NCBI RefSeq assembly: GCF_014192015.1
Contig: NZ_JACHXJ010000001.1
Location: 1,240,001 to 1,304,000, forward strand
Source: Paenibacillus rhizosphaerae
GTDB lineage: Bacteria > Bacillota > Bacilli > Paenibacillales > Paenibacillaceae
Reading direction: 5' to 3'
Length of the DNA stretch: 64,000 bases
Below are positions 1-7,969 of the stretch, one piece after another. A program made the translations under genes and the position numbers. How positions within the stretch are numbered: position 1 is the stretch's first letter; the number at the start of each line of letters is the position of its first letter. The notes beneath the pieces are model-generated. The model was not told the origin of the DNA and searched no databases. It worked only from the letters and a program-made list of their open reading frames with translations.

Positions 1-1068
1 GACATGTGGAACCAATTCAAGGTGTACGCGGGCAACGAAGCGCCGGCTTCATCGGAGCAGAAAGAGCCGTATGGTTACCTCCGCGATTATGCGGTCGCCA
101 ACAAGGCGATGGTATTCTGGCTGGGCACCAATACGCCTGAGCAAAAAGCATTGTTTGATAAGATCCTCGCCGATGTTCCGGCGGGAACACCATACCTTGG
201 CTGGTTCAGCAACGATACCGAAGGCGAATTCAACGGAGTCGAGCTGTTGTCGAACCACAGCATCTACGTTCTTGCTGCCGACTGGTTCAGCAATCTGACC
301 GTATTTTCCGGTACGGAGAACAAAGGCCAGGGGCCGCTTCCGTCCGACAAGGTCAAGACACCGAAGCTGGAAAATAAAATTTATGTGACATACACCTTCA
401 GCGAAGGCGACAACTTCCAGTACAACCAGCACCGGATGCGCATTTTGTGGGATGATCCGAACCGCGGCAAAGTGCCAATCAACTGGACGTCCAGTCCGAT
501 GCTGTACGACGGGGCGCCGGCTATGCTGAACTACTTCAGAAGCACGGCAACCGCCAACGACCAGCTGATCGCCGGACCGTCCGGCGGCGGGTATTTCTAC
601 CCGAACGCCTGGCCGGAGAAGACGCTGCCCGATTTCCTGAAGAAGACTTCCTCCTACTTGAAAAAGACCGGAATGACCGTACCCTACGTATTGAACCGTA
701 TTGCGAACCAAAACGTTCCGCTCAGCGACTCCGTCGTCAAAGCTTATGAGGACAACTACCGTCCGAACGGGCTGTTCCTGAGCTGGGAAGATCATTTCGG
801 GGTGGATATCTTGAAAGGAGACCTGCCGGTATCGACGATTCAGGGCATTAGTACCGTACAGGATGGACAAAAGATTCTGGCGGACGCCAAAGCGAAATGG
901 GACGGCAAATCTCCGCTGTTCGTATCCCTCGGGCTTCTGGCCTGGAATATGACGCCGACTGATGTGGCGAAGCTGACGGAATCGCTCGGGCCGGAATACC
1001 AGCCGGTGCTGGCCGATCAATACTTTTCCCTCATTCGGGAAGCGAACGATCTGCCGAAAAAGCCGTAA
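1..1068 (+). CDS. GxGYxYP-family putative glycoside hydrolase, C-terminal part (5' end outside window)
   Basis: The reading frame is open from the first base, and the ATG at 4 has no ribosome-binding site, so this is the tail of a longer protein. About 355 residues are visible. The segment GPSGGGYFYP (around base 574) is the signature after which the GxGYxYP putative glycoside hydrolase family is named, and the surrounding Trp/Tyr/Asp-rich sequence fits its C-terminal domain. Members are usually secreted or surface carbohydrate-active proteins of unproven substrate; the signal peptide and N-terminal domains would lie upstream. A strong terminator follows 20 bases after the stop, so the gene ends its transcription unit. 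The family is clear; the activity is inferred. Confidence 0.75.
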   Translation, partial: DMWNQFKVYAGNEAPASSEQKEPYGYLRDYAVANKAMVFWLGTNTPEQKALFDKILADVPAGTPYLGWFSNDTEGEFNGVELLSNHSIYVLAADWFSNLTVFSGTENKGQGPLPSDKVKTPKLENKIYVTYTFSEGDNFQYNQHRMRILWDDPNRGKVPINWTSSPMLYDGAPAMLNYFRSTATANDQLIAGPSGGGYFYPNAWPEKTLPDFLKKTSSYLKKTGMTVPYVLNRIANQNVPLSDSVVKAYEDNYRPNGLFLSWEDHFGVDILKGDLPVSTIQGISTVQDGQKILADAKAKWDGKSPLFVSLGLLAWNMTPTDVAKLTESLGPEYQPVLADQYFSLIREANDLPKKP

Positions 1069-1087
1069 ATTCAAGCACAGTGACGAA

Positions 1088-1119
1088 GCGGTCAACGCGA
1101 GAGGCGTTGGCCGCTTTTT
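1088..1119 (+). terminator. Rho-independent terminator of the GxGYxYP gene
   Basis: An 11-bp stem (GCGGTCAACGC at 1088-1098 with GCGTTGGCCGC at 1104-1114, one G-T pair) is followed by five T. Confidence 0.85.
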
Positions 1120-1154
1120 AGCGTCTTATCAAAGAAAAAATTTTAATATACCCA

Positions 1155-1184
1155 TTGACAATGGATTCGGGGATCCATTATCCT
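1155..1184 (+). promoter_or_regulatory. SigA-type promoter for the hydrolase-tetR unit
   Basis: TTGACA at 1155-1160 matches the -35 consensus. A TATCCT -10 lies at 1179-1184 with an 18-base spacer. Transcription would start near 1191, so the palindrome at 1195-1217 lies just downstream of the start. Confidence 0.6.
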
Positions 1185-1194
1185 TATGATGAAT

Positions 1195-1217
1195 AATGAG
1201 TGAGTTACTCACTCATT
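1195..1217. promoter_or_regulatory. Palindromic operator, probably bound by the TetR protein encoded at 2351-2941
   Basis: Perfect 10-bp arms AATGAGTGAG and CTCACTCATT are separated by TTA. The element covers roughly +5 to +27 of the predicted transcript, a position where a bound dimer blocks transcription. Its size and symmetry fit TetR-family operators, and a TetR gene is the second gene of the unit. This suggests autoregulation; binding is inferred. Confidence 0.65.
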
Positions 1218-1241
1218 TTAAAATGAAAGCGGGGAATTCAT

Positions 1242-2285
1242 ATGAGCAATGCTTTGGTTCAAATCGTGATGCGGAAAAGAAATCAACAGAAAAATGCGCA
1301 GCTGCTTCGCATAACCGCACCCGAAGGAATCGCCGAATCCGGCTTTGTGCGTATTGGCGGGATTGAACAATGGGTGACCGTCCGGGGGGAGAACCGGCGC
1401 AATCCGGTACTGCTGTTAGTTCACGGGGGGCCGGGATCGGTATACTCCATCTTCAGTCCACTTCTGCGTTCCTGGGAGAAGGATTTTACGATCGTGCAGT
1501 GGGATCAGCGGGGAGCAGGGAAGACCTTTCGGCGCAACGGCAAACAAGGCAGCGGATCGCTGACCTTCGACCGGTTGGCGAAGGACGGGATCGAGTTATC
1601 CGAATATCTATGCGGCAAGCTCCAGCAGACAAAGCTGATTCTGGTTGGCAGTTCGGCGGGCAGCCTTACCGGCATCATGATGGCCGCGCGTCGTCCGGAT
1701 TTATACCACGCTTATGTAGGGACGGATCAGAACGCTCCCGATCCCGAACACGTTGGACATCGATTGCTGCTGGAAGCATTCCGGACTACAGGGAACCGGA
1801 AGGGGGCCGAACTGCTTGAGCGGATGGGGAACGATCCTTCTTCCTGGAACAGCAGGGATATCGATGCACGTAATCGGCTTATGGTGAAGGCGATTCGCGG
1901 TGTCCCCAACATGATCACGGATTTGATCATGCCTTCGATGCTGTCATCTCCGGAACACACGATGAGGGATATGACGGATATGTTTAAAGGCATGAAATTT
2001 TCCGCTGAAGCTCTTCATGAAGACATGGTCCGTTTTAATTTTGAGAAGATCGGTTACCGCTTCGAGCTGCCGGTGTTTATTGTTCAAGGAGACTCGGACT
2101 TTATTACGCCAACGGCTACGGCCAAAGCGTATTACGACCGCATCGACGCCCCTGACAAAGAGTTCGTGCTCATCCATCAGGCCGGCCATTTGGCGTGCTT
2201 CTCCCGGCCGGAACAATTTTTCGGCATGCTGCAGAAGAAGGTACGGCCCTTGGCTGCGGCAGTCGAAATGAAGCAAGCACGGTGA
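1242..2285 (+). CDS. Alpha/beta hydrolase, proline iminopeptidase-like
   Basis: This is a 347-residue cytosolic alpha/beta-hydrolase-fold enzyme. The oxyanion-hole segment HGGPGS is followed by WDQRGAGKT, both typical of the proline iminopeptidase/S33 branch. The nucleophile elbow is GSSAGS, with Ser138 as the likely nucleophile. The catalytic acid is probably in QGDSD and the histidine in AGHLA near the C terminus. A GCGGGGA ribosome-binding site precedes the ATG. The gene lies behind a promoter/operator and is followed by a TetR regulator, so it is probably induced by the ligand of that regulator, perhaps a toxic ester, amide or peptide. The substrate cannot be deduced. Confidence 0.8.
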   Translation: MSNALVQIVMRKRNQQKNAQLLRITAPEGIAESGFVRIGGIEQWVTVRGENRRNPVLLLVHGGPGSVYSIFSPLLRSWEKDFTIVQWDQRGAGKTFRRNGKQGSGSLTFDRLAKDGIELSEYLCGKLQQTKLILVGSSAGSLTGIMMAARRPDLYHAYVGTDQNAPDPEHVGHRLLLEAFRTTGNRKGAELLERMGNDPSSWNSRDIDARNRLMVKAIRGVPNMITDLIMPSMLSSPEHTMRDMTDMFKGMKFSAEALHEDMVRFNFEKIGYRFELPVFIVQGDSDFITPTATAKAYYDRIDAPDKEFVLIHQAGHLACFSRPEQFFGMLQKKVRPLAAAVEMKQAR

Positions 2286-2350
2286 TCCGGAAGGAACGAC
2301 ATGGTACAATAGGAATACATTATTTTCGAGAGATTGGAGTTCGAAGTCTA

Positions 2351-2941
2351 TTGTCGCCATTAAATAAGGAACAGCTGGCCCATATTCGGGATGAGAGGAA
2401 GAATCAAATCAAGCAGGCCGCGACAAAGCTTTTTGCCCGCAACGGCTTTACAGGAACGAAGACCAGCATGATCGCGGCGGAAGCCGGCGTCAGCGAGGGA
2501 CTGATCTACCGTTATTTCACGTCCAAGGATGAGCTGTTTACCAGCATCGTCCAGGAACTGATGGAGGAAGGGCGGAGAGAGACGGGGAATGTGCCAAGCC
2601 TGCCGGGCACGCCTTATGAGCAGATTAAAGCGCTGACGGAAAATATGCTCAGCGAGAATAAGTTCGCTTTTATGCTTATTCTCCGCGCCGTCCGCAGCCT
2701 TGACGCCATTCCCAAGGACGCCGCAGAGATTCTAAAGGAGCATTCGGCGGATGCCATGATCGAGCCGCTCATGCCTTTGTTTGTGCAGGGACAGGAAGCC
2801 GGGGAGTTTGCCGAAGGCGATCCTCGCGAGCTGCTGCACTGGTATTTTTACATTGTGAACGCCTTGATCGTCGAGGAAGCGGATGAGAAGCCGTACGGGA
2901 CTCCGTCAGCGGAAATGCTGATGAGGATGCTAAAAAAGTGA
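2351..2941 (+). CDS. TetR/AcrR-family transcriptional regulator
   Basis: From the TTG at 2351 this gives a 196-residue regulator. The N-terminal helix-turn-helix is classic: ATKLFARNGFTGTKTSMIAAEAG, then VSEGLIYRYFTSKDEL. The remainder is an alpha-helical ligand/dimer domain. The frame stays open upstream into the hydrolase gene (ATG 2195, GTG 2282), but only the TTG has a suitably spaced GGAG (2336-2339), and TetR proteins normally begin a few residues before the HTH. It is the second gene of a two-gene unit and probably controls that unit through the palindrome at 1195-1217. No ligand can be named. Confidence 0.82.
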   Translation: MSPLNKEQLAHIRDERKNQIKQAATKLFARNGFTGTKTSMIAAEAGVSEGLIYRYFTSKDELFTSIVQELMEEGRRETGNVPSLPGTPYEQIKALTENMLSENKFAFMLILRAVRSLDAIPKDAAEILKEHSADAMIEPLMPLFVQGQEAGEFAEGDPRELLHWYFYIVNALIVEEADEKPYGTPSAEMLMRMLKK

Positions 2942-3042
2942 TCGTAGGGGAATGGAGCAAAAATCATATTTTCCGGACAACTCCTGCCTGTACACCTCCT
3001 ATCAATCTAGCATAGGATACCGTATCGGAGGTGGTGAAGGCT

Positions 3043-3720
3043 ATGTTGTACGAAAGTCGCAAACTCGCCCAAGGAACCTCGTATGAAACAACGATGCACA
3101 TTTTTGAGGGTGATGCTCCTGGAACTGTTTTCATGATCGTGGCAGGCATTCATGGCAGGGAAGTGGGGAGCATTCGCGCCGCTCAGCAGCTGGTTAAACA
3201 GCTGAAAAAAGGCGATTGGACGATTGAACGGGGCACGCTGATCGTGGTCCCTATTGCCAATCGGCCTGCCTTCAAAAAACGAATCCGGGGCAAGCCGGAT
3301 TTGAACCGGACGTTCCCGCGCGGTCCGTCAGGCCGCACCACGCATGAAATGTCGCGTGTCTTGTATAAAATCATGCGAAAGTATAAACCTGCCTGGTACC
3401 TGGATCTTCACGAAGCCAACGGCCTGTCGTCCGCGAGCGCAGACGTGCTGGGACAGACGCTGATTACGGATTCGGGAAGCCCGGCTGTACCCGCTGTCCG
3501 GAGGGTGATCAATCAGATGAACGGGAGGGTGGTCCGCCGTTCTCACCGTTTTCATATCCGGATGCACAAGCTGAAGGGCTCTTCCCGGACAGCTGCGGCC
3601 GATCGGCTTCGGGCCAAAGCGGTAACCGTTGAAACGTGCTGGAGCCTTGACATGAACATACGGATCAGCTACCAAACCCAGGTGGTACGATCGTTTCTTC
3701 GGGAAGCGGGCTTAATTTAA
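3043..3720 (+). CDS. Succinylglutamate desuccinylase/aspartoacylase-family (M14-like) zinc hydrolase
   Basis: This is a 225-residue protein with the zinc-carboxypeptidase-like pattern of the AstE/AspA family: AGIHGREVGS (zinc His and Glu), DLNRTFPRG (substrate arginine region), DLHEA (third zinc ligand) and a late VETCWSL containing the likely catalytic Glu. It is short and no signal peptide is seen, so it is probably cytosolic. The ATG at 3043 is chosen because GGAGGTGG at 3028-3035 is well spaced for it; the GTG at 3031 lies inside that site. It stands alone and converges on the next gene across a shared terminator. The acyl-amino-acid or peptide substrate is unknown. Confidence 0.7.
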   Translation: MLYESRKLAQGTSYETTMHIFEGDAPGTVFMIVAGIHGREVGSIRAAQQLVKQLKKGDWTIERGTLIVVPIANRPAFKKRIRGKPDLNRTFPRGPSGRTTHEMSRVLYKIMRKYKPAWYLDLHEANGLSSASADVLGQTLITDSGSPAVPAVRRVINQMNGRVVRRSHRFHIRMHKLKGSSRTAAADRLRAKAVTVETCWSLDMNIRISYQTQVVRSFLREAGLI

Positions 3721-3752
3721 GGAATAGATCAATGCAAATATCTTTAGACGAC

Positions 3753-3789
3753 AAACGGCCGGTCAGGATGATTCCTGACCGGCCGTTTT
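3753..3789. terminator. Bidirectional terminator between convergent genes
   Basis: A 15-bp GC-rich stem (3754-3768 with 3773-3787) has a TGAT loop. It is flanked by A-run and T-run tails, so it can serve both the deacylase gene on the plus strand and the minus-strand ORF at 3828-4208. Confidence 0.88.
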
Positions 3790-3827
3790 GATTGGTTGTG
3801 TTTATGCTAAGACAGGATAAAGTCAGA

Positions 3828-4208
3828 TCATTCCGCATCGACGAAGAAGTTCCGGCTGCCGACTTCAACATCCTGAACATTCGGCTTTCCGTCCTTGCCG
3901 GTATGGATAAAAAAGATGTAACGTTCAACTGTACCGCCCGTAAATTTGAGGGTAATCGTATTGCCTGAAATCCTGTACGTTCCCGTTCCGCTAGATCCTG
4001 CGACAGTATTAGTTGTTCCGGAACCAGCCTCCTGTGTACCATGGGTGAAGTTGTCGGCTTTGAAGGTACCGTCGGTTTGGAATGTGATTCGTTCCTCCCA
4101 TGCTGAGGAGGCTGAATTCACTCCAGCCATTCCCGAATAACCCCTATATACGTTACCCAAAACCAACTTGCCGTTGGTGATGGAATACGTACTGCATGAT
4201 CGCCTCAA
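3828..4208 (-). CDS. Hypothetical beta-barrel-like protein, probably the C-terminal remnant of a longer gene
   Basis: The ORF encodes 126 residues from a TTG at 4208. The C-terminal half alternates hydrophobic and polar residues and contains GTYRISGNTITLKF and GGTVERYIFF, a pattern I associate with small lipocalin-like beta-sheet proteins. There is no ribosome-binding site at the TTG and no signal peptide. The frame stays open for 43 codons upstream to a TAA at 4338-4340 without any ATG, GTG or well-placed TTG. This suggests that the 5' part has been lost. Transcription would end at the shared terminator at 3753-3789. No function is proposed. Confidence 0.45.
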   Translation of the reverse strand: MRRSCSTYSITNGKLVLGNVYRGYSGMAGVNSASSAWEERITFQTDGTFKADNFTHGTQEAGSGTTNTVAGSSGTGTYRISGNTITLKFTGGTVERYIFFIHTGKDGKPNVQDVEVGSRNFFVDAE

Positions 4209-4350
4209 GCAATCGATGGTTTCCGGTTCGCCGGTGACCGGCTCGATATTGGTTATGGGTCGAAAAGCAGAAAAAATTTGTATATCTGCACATGGTCCGC
4301 CGTGGTTGCAGATGTATGGAAGTTGATTGTACTGTTGTTAAGAATTGCTC

Positions 4351-5283
4351 CTAATCACGGACTGTCGTTACGTCTGTCGTCCGTTGCGCCGGCCTGCGGA
4401 TCACCCGCACAATGCTGTCCAGATTGGTGATCAGCGTTCCAGCAATAATCGTAATCATGCCGGCGACCGAAAGCCAGGTGATGCGTTCATGATACAATAT
4501 TGCCCCCGCGGCCATGGCGATCATGGGCGAAATATACAGCCATGTCGACGGGAAGACGGGATTCGTCTTGGCGACCAGCCAATAATACAGGCTGTGGGCG
4601 ACCATGGATCCCATGACGATCAGATATAAGAGCGAACCAAGTGCGGCACCGGCGGGCAGCCCTGCGGAATGAACGGGCTCACTCAGCAGGGAAAGGACAA
4701 GCAGAAGGAATCCGCCATACATCATCTGTGCGGCATTCAGCGCAATAGACGACGCTTCGGGGAAGCGTTGGATCACCTTTCGCGAATACAGCGTTCCCGC
4801 GGCGTAGCTGATTTCCCCGGCAAGGATGACCAGGCCGCCGATGACCCAGGCGCCTCCGGTGGATGAAGTGAGGTTCGAGAACAGCAACAGCAGCACGCCC
4901 GCAAAACCGAGCAGGCAGCCGGCAACGGTCCGGGCAGTGCTTTTGGCTTTGAAGACCAGCATTTGGATGAGTAAAATGATCAGCGGACCCGTAGCCGAGA
5001 AGACGGCAGCGGACCCGGAAGAAACGTGCTGCTCAGCCCAATAGAGCGGTGCAAAGGTGCCGAATGTCAGCAGAATGCCGGTCAGCAGCATTTCTTTGCG
5101 CAGCAGAAGACGGAAGCGGGTCTTATTGCGCCAAACCATCCACAAAAACAACGCCAAGCCGGCCGCGAAAAAGCGCAGTCCCGCCGAGAAAAAGGGCGGA
5201 GCAGATGCGTCCACCCCGATTTTGATGGCCAGAAACGTTGTGCCGAAAATAAGACACATCAGCAAGTAGTTGACAAGTATCAT
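4351..5283 (-). CDS. EamA/DMT-superfamily transporter
   Basis: This is a 310-residue membrane protein with about ten hydrophobic segments in two EamA repeats. It shows the typical starts FGTTFLAIKIGVD in repeat 1 and WLYISPMIAMAAGAILYHERITW near the end. DMT permeases of this type export or import small metabolites such as amino acids or vitamins. The ATG at 5283 has a perfect AAAGGAGGA at 5291-5299; the longer frame to 5400 runs across the regulatory region and is not used. It is transcribed divergently from a MocR-type PLP regulator, a common pairing in which the regulator controls the permease. The cargo is unknown, though vitamin B6 or an amine or amino acid would suit the regulator type. 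Confidence 0.82.
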   Translation of the reverse strand: MILVNYLLMCLIFGTTFLAIKIGVDASAPPFFSAGLRFFAAGLALFLWMVWRNKTRFRLLLRKEMLLTGILLTFGTFAPLYWAEQHVSSGSAAVFSATGPLIILLIQMLVFKAKSTARTVAGCLLGFAGVLLLLFSNLTSSTGGAWVIGGLVILAGEISYAAGTLYSRKVIQRFPEASSIALNAAQMMYGGFLLLVLSLLSEPVHSAGLPAGAALGSLLYLIVMGSMVAHSLYYWLVAKTNPVFPSTWLYISPMIAMAAGAILYHERITWLSVAGMITIIAGTLITNLDSIVRVIRRPAQRTTDVTTVRD

Positions 5284-5328
5284 TGCTAAATCCTCCTTTG
5301 GTTGTCTCCCCATCATACAAGGAGGATC

Positions 5329-5380
5329 ACAGAACAGATGCATGACAACAGAACAGTTGGACGTGGATGTATAGTACAAT
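5329..5380. promoter_or_regulatory. Divergent control region with direct-repeat operator (MocR type)
   Basis: Two identical 9-mers, ACAGAACAG, lie at 5329-5337 and 5348-5356. They are 19 bases apart start to start and in the same orientation. TACAAT at 5375-5380 is a good plus-strand -10 for the mocR-like gene, but no good -35 precedes it. Regulators of the GabR/PdxR class bind such direct repeats. The arrangement fits control of both divergent genes; it is inferred from layout. Confidence 0.5.
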
Positions 5381-5419
5381 GAGTCTACAACCAACTTCAT
5401 GTCCGGAGGGTAGATAAAA

Positions 5420-6838
5420 TTGCAGACGACACAGAAGGATCATCCGCTGCTGTATCGGCAGGTCTACGATCATATTGTCACCAGGATTCAGCGGGGAGAG
5501 CTTGCAGCCCATGACAAGCTCCCGTCGATCCGGATGCTGGCCGCAGAGCTGCAGGTCCATCGGCTCACCGTTTTTCGCGCCTACCAGCTGCTGAAAGAAG
5601 AGGGGAAGGCTTACGTAAAAGAGAAATCGGGATATTATGTTGCTCCGATGCACGAAATTCCTGGACTGCCACCATATGAAAAAAGCTCCGCAGCTGCCCG
5701 GGCCTATCAGAACGAGATGTCCGTCATTCAGCGTGTGCCTTCTATTTATCAATTTTCGCAGGCGCTGATTGATCCCAATCTGCTTCCGAATCTGTATCTG
5801 TCGCAGTATGTTAAAGAGGTGTTTGACCGCTATCCGAAGATGATCGGCACTTACTCCGATTTGCAGGGGGATGCCGAACTAAGGGACTTTCTGGGCGATT
5901 ACATGACGGGACGGCTCAAGTCGGGCGTAACGGCGGACGAGATGATCATCACATCCGGTGCGCAGCAGGTCATTGATCTGCTGGCCCGGCTCTATATTCG
6001 TCCGCTGGACGCCGTGATGGTGGAGCGTCCGACTTACAGCGCGGCACTGGATATTTTTCGCGCGCAGGGGGCTCGTTTTCTCCCCGTCGACATTTCGCCT
6101 GGCGGCTACGATCTTGAACAGGTCGAAGAGATAATGAAGCGGCACAAGCCCCGCTTTTTCTACATGAATCCGACCTTTCACAACCCGACGGGCTATTCGG
6201 TCCCTTCCGGTCAGCGGAAGGAGCTGGTCGCCCTGGCCGAGAAATATCAGTGCCTGCTTGTGGAGGACGACACGTTTCGCGACATTTATTTCGGCGAGCC
6301 TCCGTCGTTACCGTTGTTCACCTATGACACGGAGGGATGGGTCGTCTATTTGAGCAGCTTCAGCAAATACGTGGCTCCGGGTCTCCGGATCTGTGCTGCG
6401 GTGGGCCGAAGCTCGGTCATTCAGCCGCTGTTAACATTGAAGTCGCTTGCGGATAACGGCTCGCCACTCGTCAATCAGAAGCTGTTTCTGCACTATTTCG
6501 GATCAGAGCGGATGCAGAATCACCTGGAAAAGCTGCGGATTGCCCTTCAGATCCGGCGGGATCTGATGATCGAGTCACTCCGGGACACCGGCTGGCAGTG
6601 GACGGTGCCTGAAGGAGGTCTCAACCTGTGGGTGAAGCTCCCGGATCATCTTTCTGTGGACATGTTATGGCAGCGCGCTACCGCGGAGGAGGTTTCGTTC
6701 GTTCCGGGCACGGTGTTTGACCCGACGCGCGATATGCGGTCATCGATCAGGCTCAGCTACAGCTTTGTCAATGAGGATCAGATTCGGACCGGCATGCGGC
6801 TTCTGACGGACTTGGCGGGCAGCATGAACAATAAATAG
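5420..6838 (+). CDS. MocR-family (GntR wHTH + aminotransferase-like) PLP-dependent regulator
   Basis: This is a 472-residue fusion. Residues ~10-75 form a GntR winged helix (YRQVYDHIVTRIQRGEL, LPSIRMLAAELQVHRLTVFRAYQLL). From ~100 to the end there is a fold-type-I aminotransferase domain. The PLP-binding lysine is probably K316 in SSFSKYVAPGLR, and NPTFHNPTG and VEDDTF supply the other cofactor contacts. Such proteins sense amines, amino acids or pyridoxal phosphate by forming Schiff bases. The start is a TTG at 5420 with GGAGGG at 5405-5410; no ATG competes. It is divergent from an EamA transporter, with twin direct repeats between the genes. Confidence 0.88.
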   Translation: MQTTQKDHPLLYRQVYDHIVTRIQRGELAAHDKLPSIRMLAAELQVHRLTVFRAYQLLKEEGKAYVKEKSGYYVAPMHEIPGLPPYEKSSAAARAYQNEMSVIQRVPSIYQFSQALIDPNLLPNLYLSQYVKEVFDRYPKMIGTYSDLQGDAELRDFLGDYMTGRLKSGVTADEMIITSGAQQVIDLLARLYIRPLDAVMVERPTYSAALDIFRAQGARFLPVDISPGGYDLEQVEEIMKRHKPRFFYMNPTFHNPTGYSVPSGQRKELVALAEKYQCLLVEDDTFRDIYFGEPPSLPLFTYDTEGWVVYLSSFSKYVAPGLRICAAVGRSSVIQPLLTLKSLADNGSPLVNQKLFLHYFGSERMQNHLEKLRIALQIRRDLMIESLRDTGWQWTVPEGGLNLWVKLPDHLSVDMLWQRATAEEVSFVPGTVFDPTRDMRSSIRLSYSFVNEDQIRTGMRLLTDLAGSMNNK

Positions 6839-7012
6839 ACATGATCCCACCTTCGGTTACAACCCAAAATCATCATGAACTTTTTGCCATGACGCGTTAC
6901 AATAATGGGGGAGGCCGAACAACCTGAACCTGCTTGGCAGCGGGCTGCTGAGTAAGAGGGTAGGAGCGGCAGCTGATCCAAATGATTGAAAATAGAGAGG
7001 TGGACTTATATT

Positions 7013-7792
7013 ATGGCTTTGATCCAATGCCACTTTTTTTCGGATGTTCTGCAGCTCAGCACCTCCATGACGGTCATTCTTCCGCAGCAGACCCGGCATC
7101 AGATCGGGATGCAGAACAACACGTTTGCGGACAAGCACCCGACGCTGTATCTGCTCCACGGATTGTCGGATGACGATTCGATCTGGCTGCGCAGAACGTC
7201 AATCGAGCGTTATGTGGCATCGACGGGACTGGCGGTCGTCATGCCCCAGGTGCACCGCAGCTTCTACACGGACATGGCTTATGGGAACAAGTACTGGACG
7301 TTCATCAGTGAGGAGCTCCCGAGCATTGCCCGCTCTTTCTTCCCGCTGTCGGCGGAAAGGGAGGATAATTTTGTCGCAGGGCTGTCCATGGGAGGTTACG
7401 GGGCGTTTAAATGGGTTCTTAGCAAACCGGAGAGCTTTGCGGCCGCCGCTTCATTGTCGGGTGCGATGAACGGTATGAAAGCCCCGGATGATCCGGACCG
7501 CTTCCCGGATTATAAGCTGATTTACGGCGACAAACCGGAAAAGAACCGCGAGGAAGACTTGTTCTGGCTGATGGAGCAGTGCGCGAAGTCGGAAGGGCCG
7601 AAACCGAAGCTGTATCAATGCTGCGGCACCGAGGACTTTTTGTACGAGGACAACGTTATGTTCCGTGAAGCGTGCAAGCAGTCGGGGCTGGACTATACAT
7701 ATGAAGAAGGTCCGGGAAGCCACGAATGGGGCTATTGGGACGCCAAAATTCAGGACGTGCTTGCCTGGCTCCCGCTCAAGAACAACGCATAA
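7013..7792 (+). CDS. Esterase of the acetylesterase/S-formylglutathione hydrolase-like family
   Basis: This is a 259-residue alpha/beta hydrolase of the 'putative esterase' (esterase D-like) type. [21 protein letters not shown] is the typical oxyanion region. GLSMGGYGA carries the nucleophile Ser125, GTEDFLYE probably the acid, and GSHEWGYW the catalytic histidine. Close relatives include tributyrin/acetyl esterases of lactic acid bacteria and bacilli. No signal peptide is seen. The ATG at 7013 follows GAGAGGTGG (6995-7003); the upstream ATG at 6986 is poorly placed. The gene is monocistronic, with a terminator just behind it. Confidence 0.85.
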   Translation: MALIQCHFFSDVLQLSTSMTVILPQQTRHQIGMQNNTFADKHPTLYLLHGLSDDDSIWLRRTSIERYVASTGLAVVMPQVHRSFYTDMAYGNKYWTFISEELPSIARSFFPLSAEREDNFVAGLSMGGYGAFKWVLSKPESFAAAASLSGAMNGMKAPDDPDRFPDYKLIYGDKPEKNREEDLFWLMEQCAKSEGPKPKLYQCCGTEDFLYEDNVMFREACKQSGLDYTYEEGPGSHEWGYWDAKIQDVLAWLPLKNNA

Positions 7793-7819
7793 CCAGAGGA
7801 TATGGATATTTGGTAAAAC

Positions 7820-7858
7820 AGACCGCGGCATACGACATGTGCCAAGGTCTTTTTTTTT
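7820..7858 (+). terminator. Rho-independent terminator of the esterase gene
   Basis: An AGACC/GGTCT outer stem and a GGCA/TGCC inner stem are followed by a run of nine T (7850-7858). Confidence 0.75.
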
Positions 7859-7969
7859 ATATGTTCCAATCTGGTGAGAGATTTGAAACCTTGTGCAGAA
7901 TAACCTGTCCACGGAAAGGGTAATGTTATACAGAAGCAGCCCAAGAAATGGATAAGGAGTGAGCGACCG

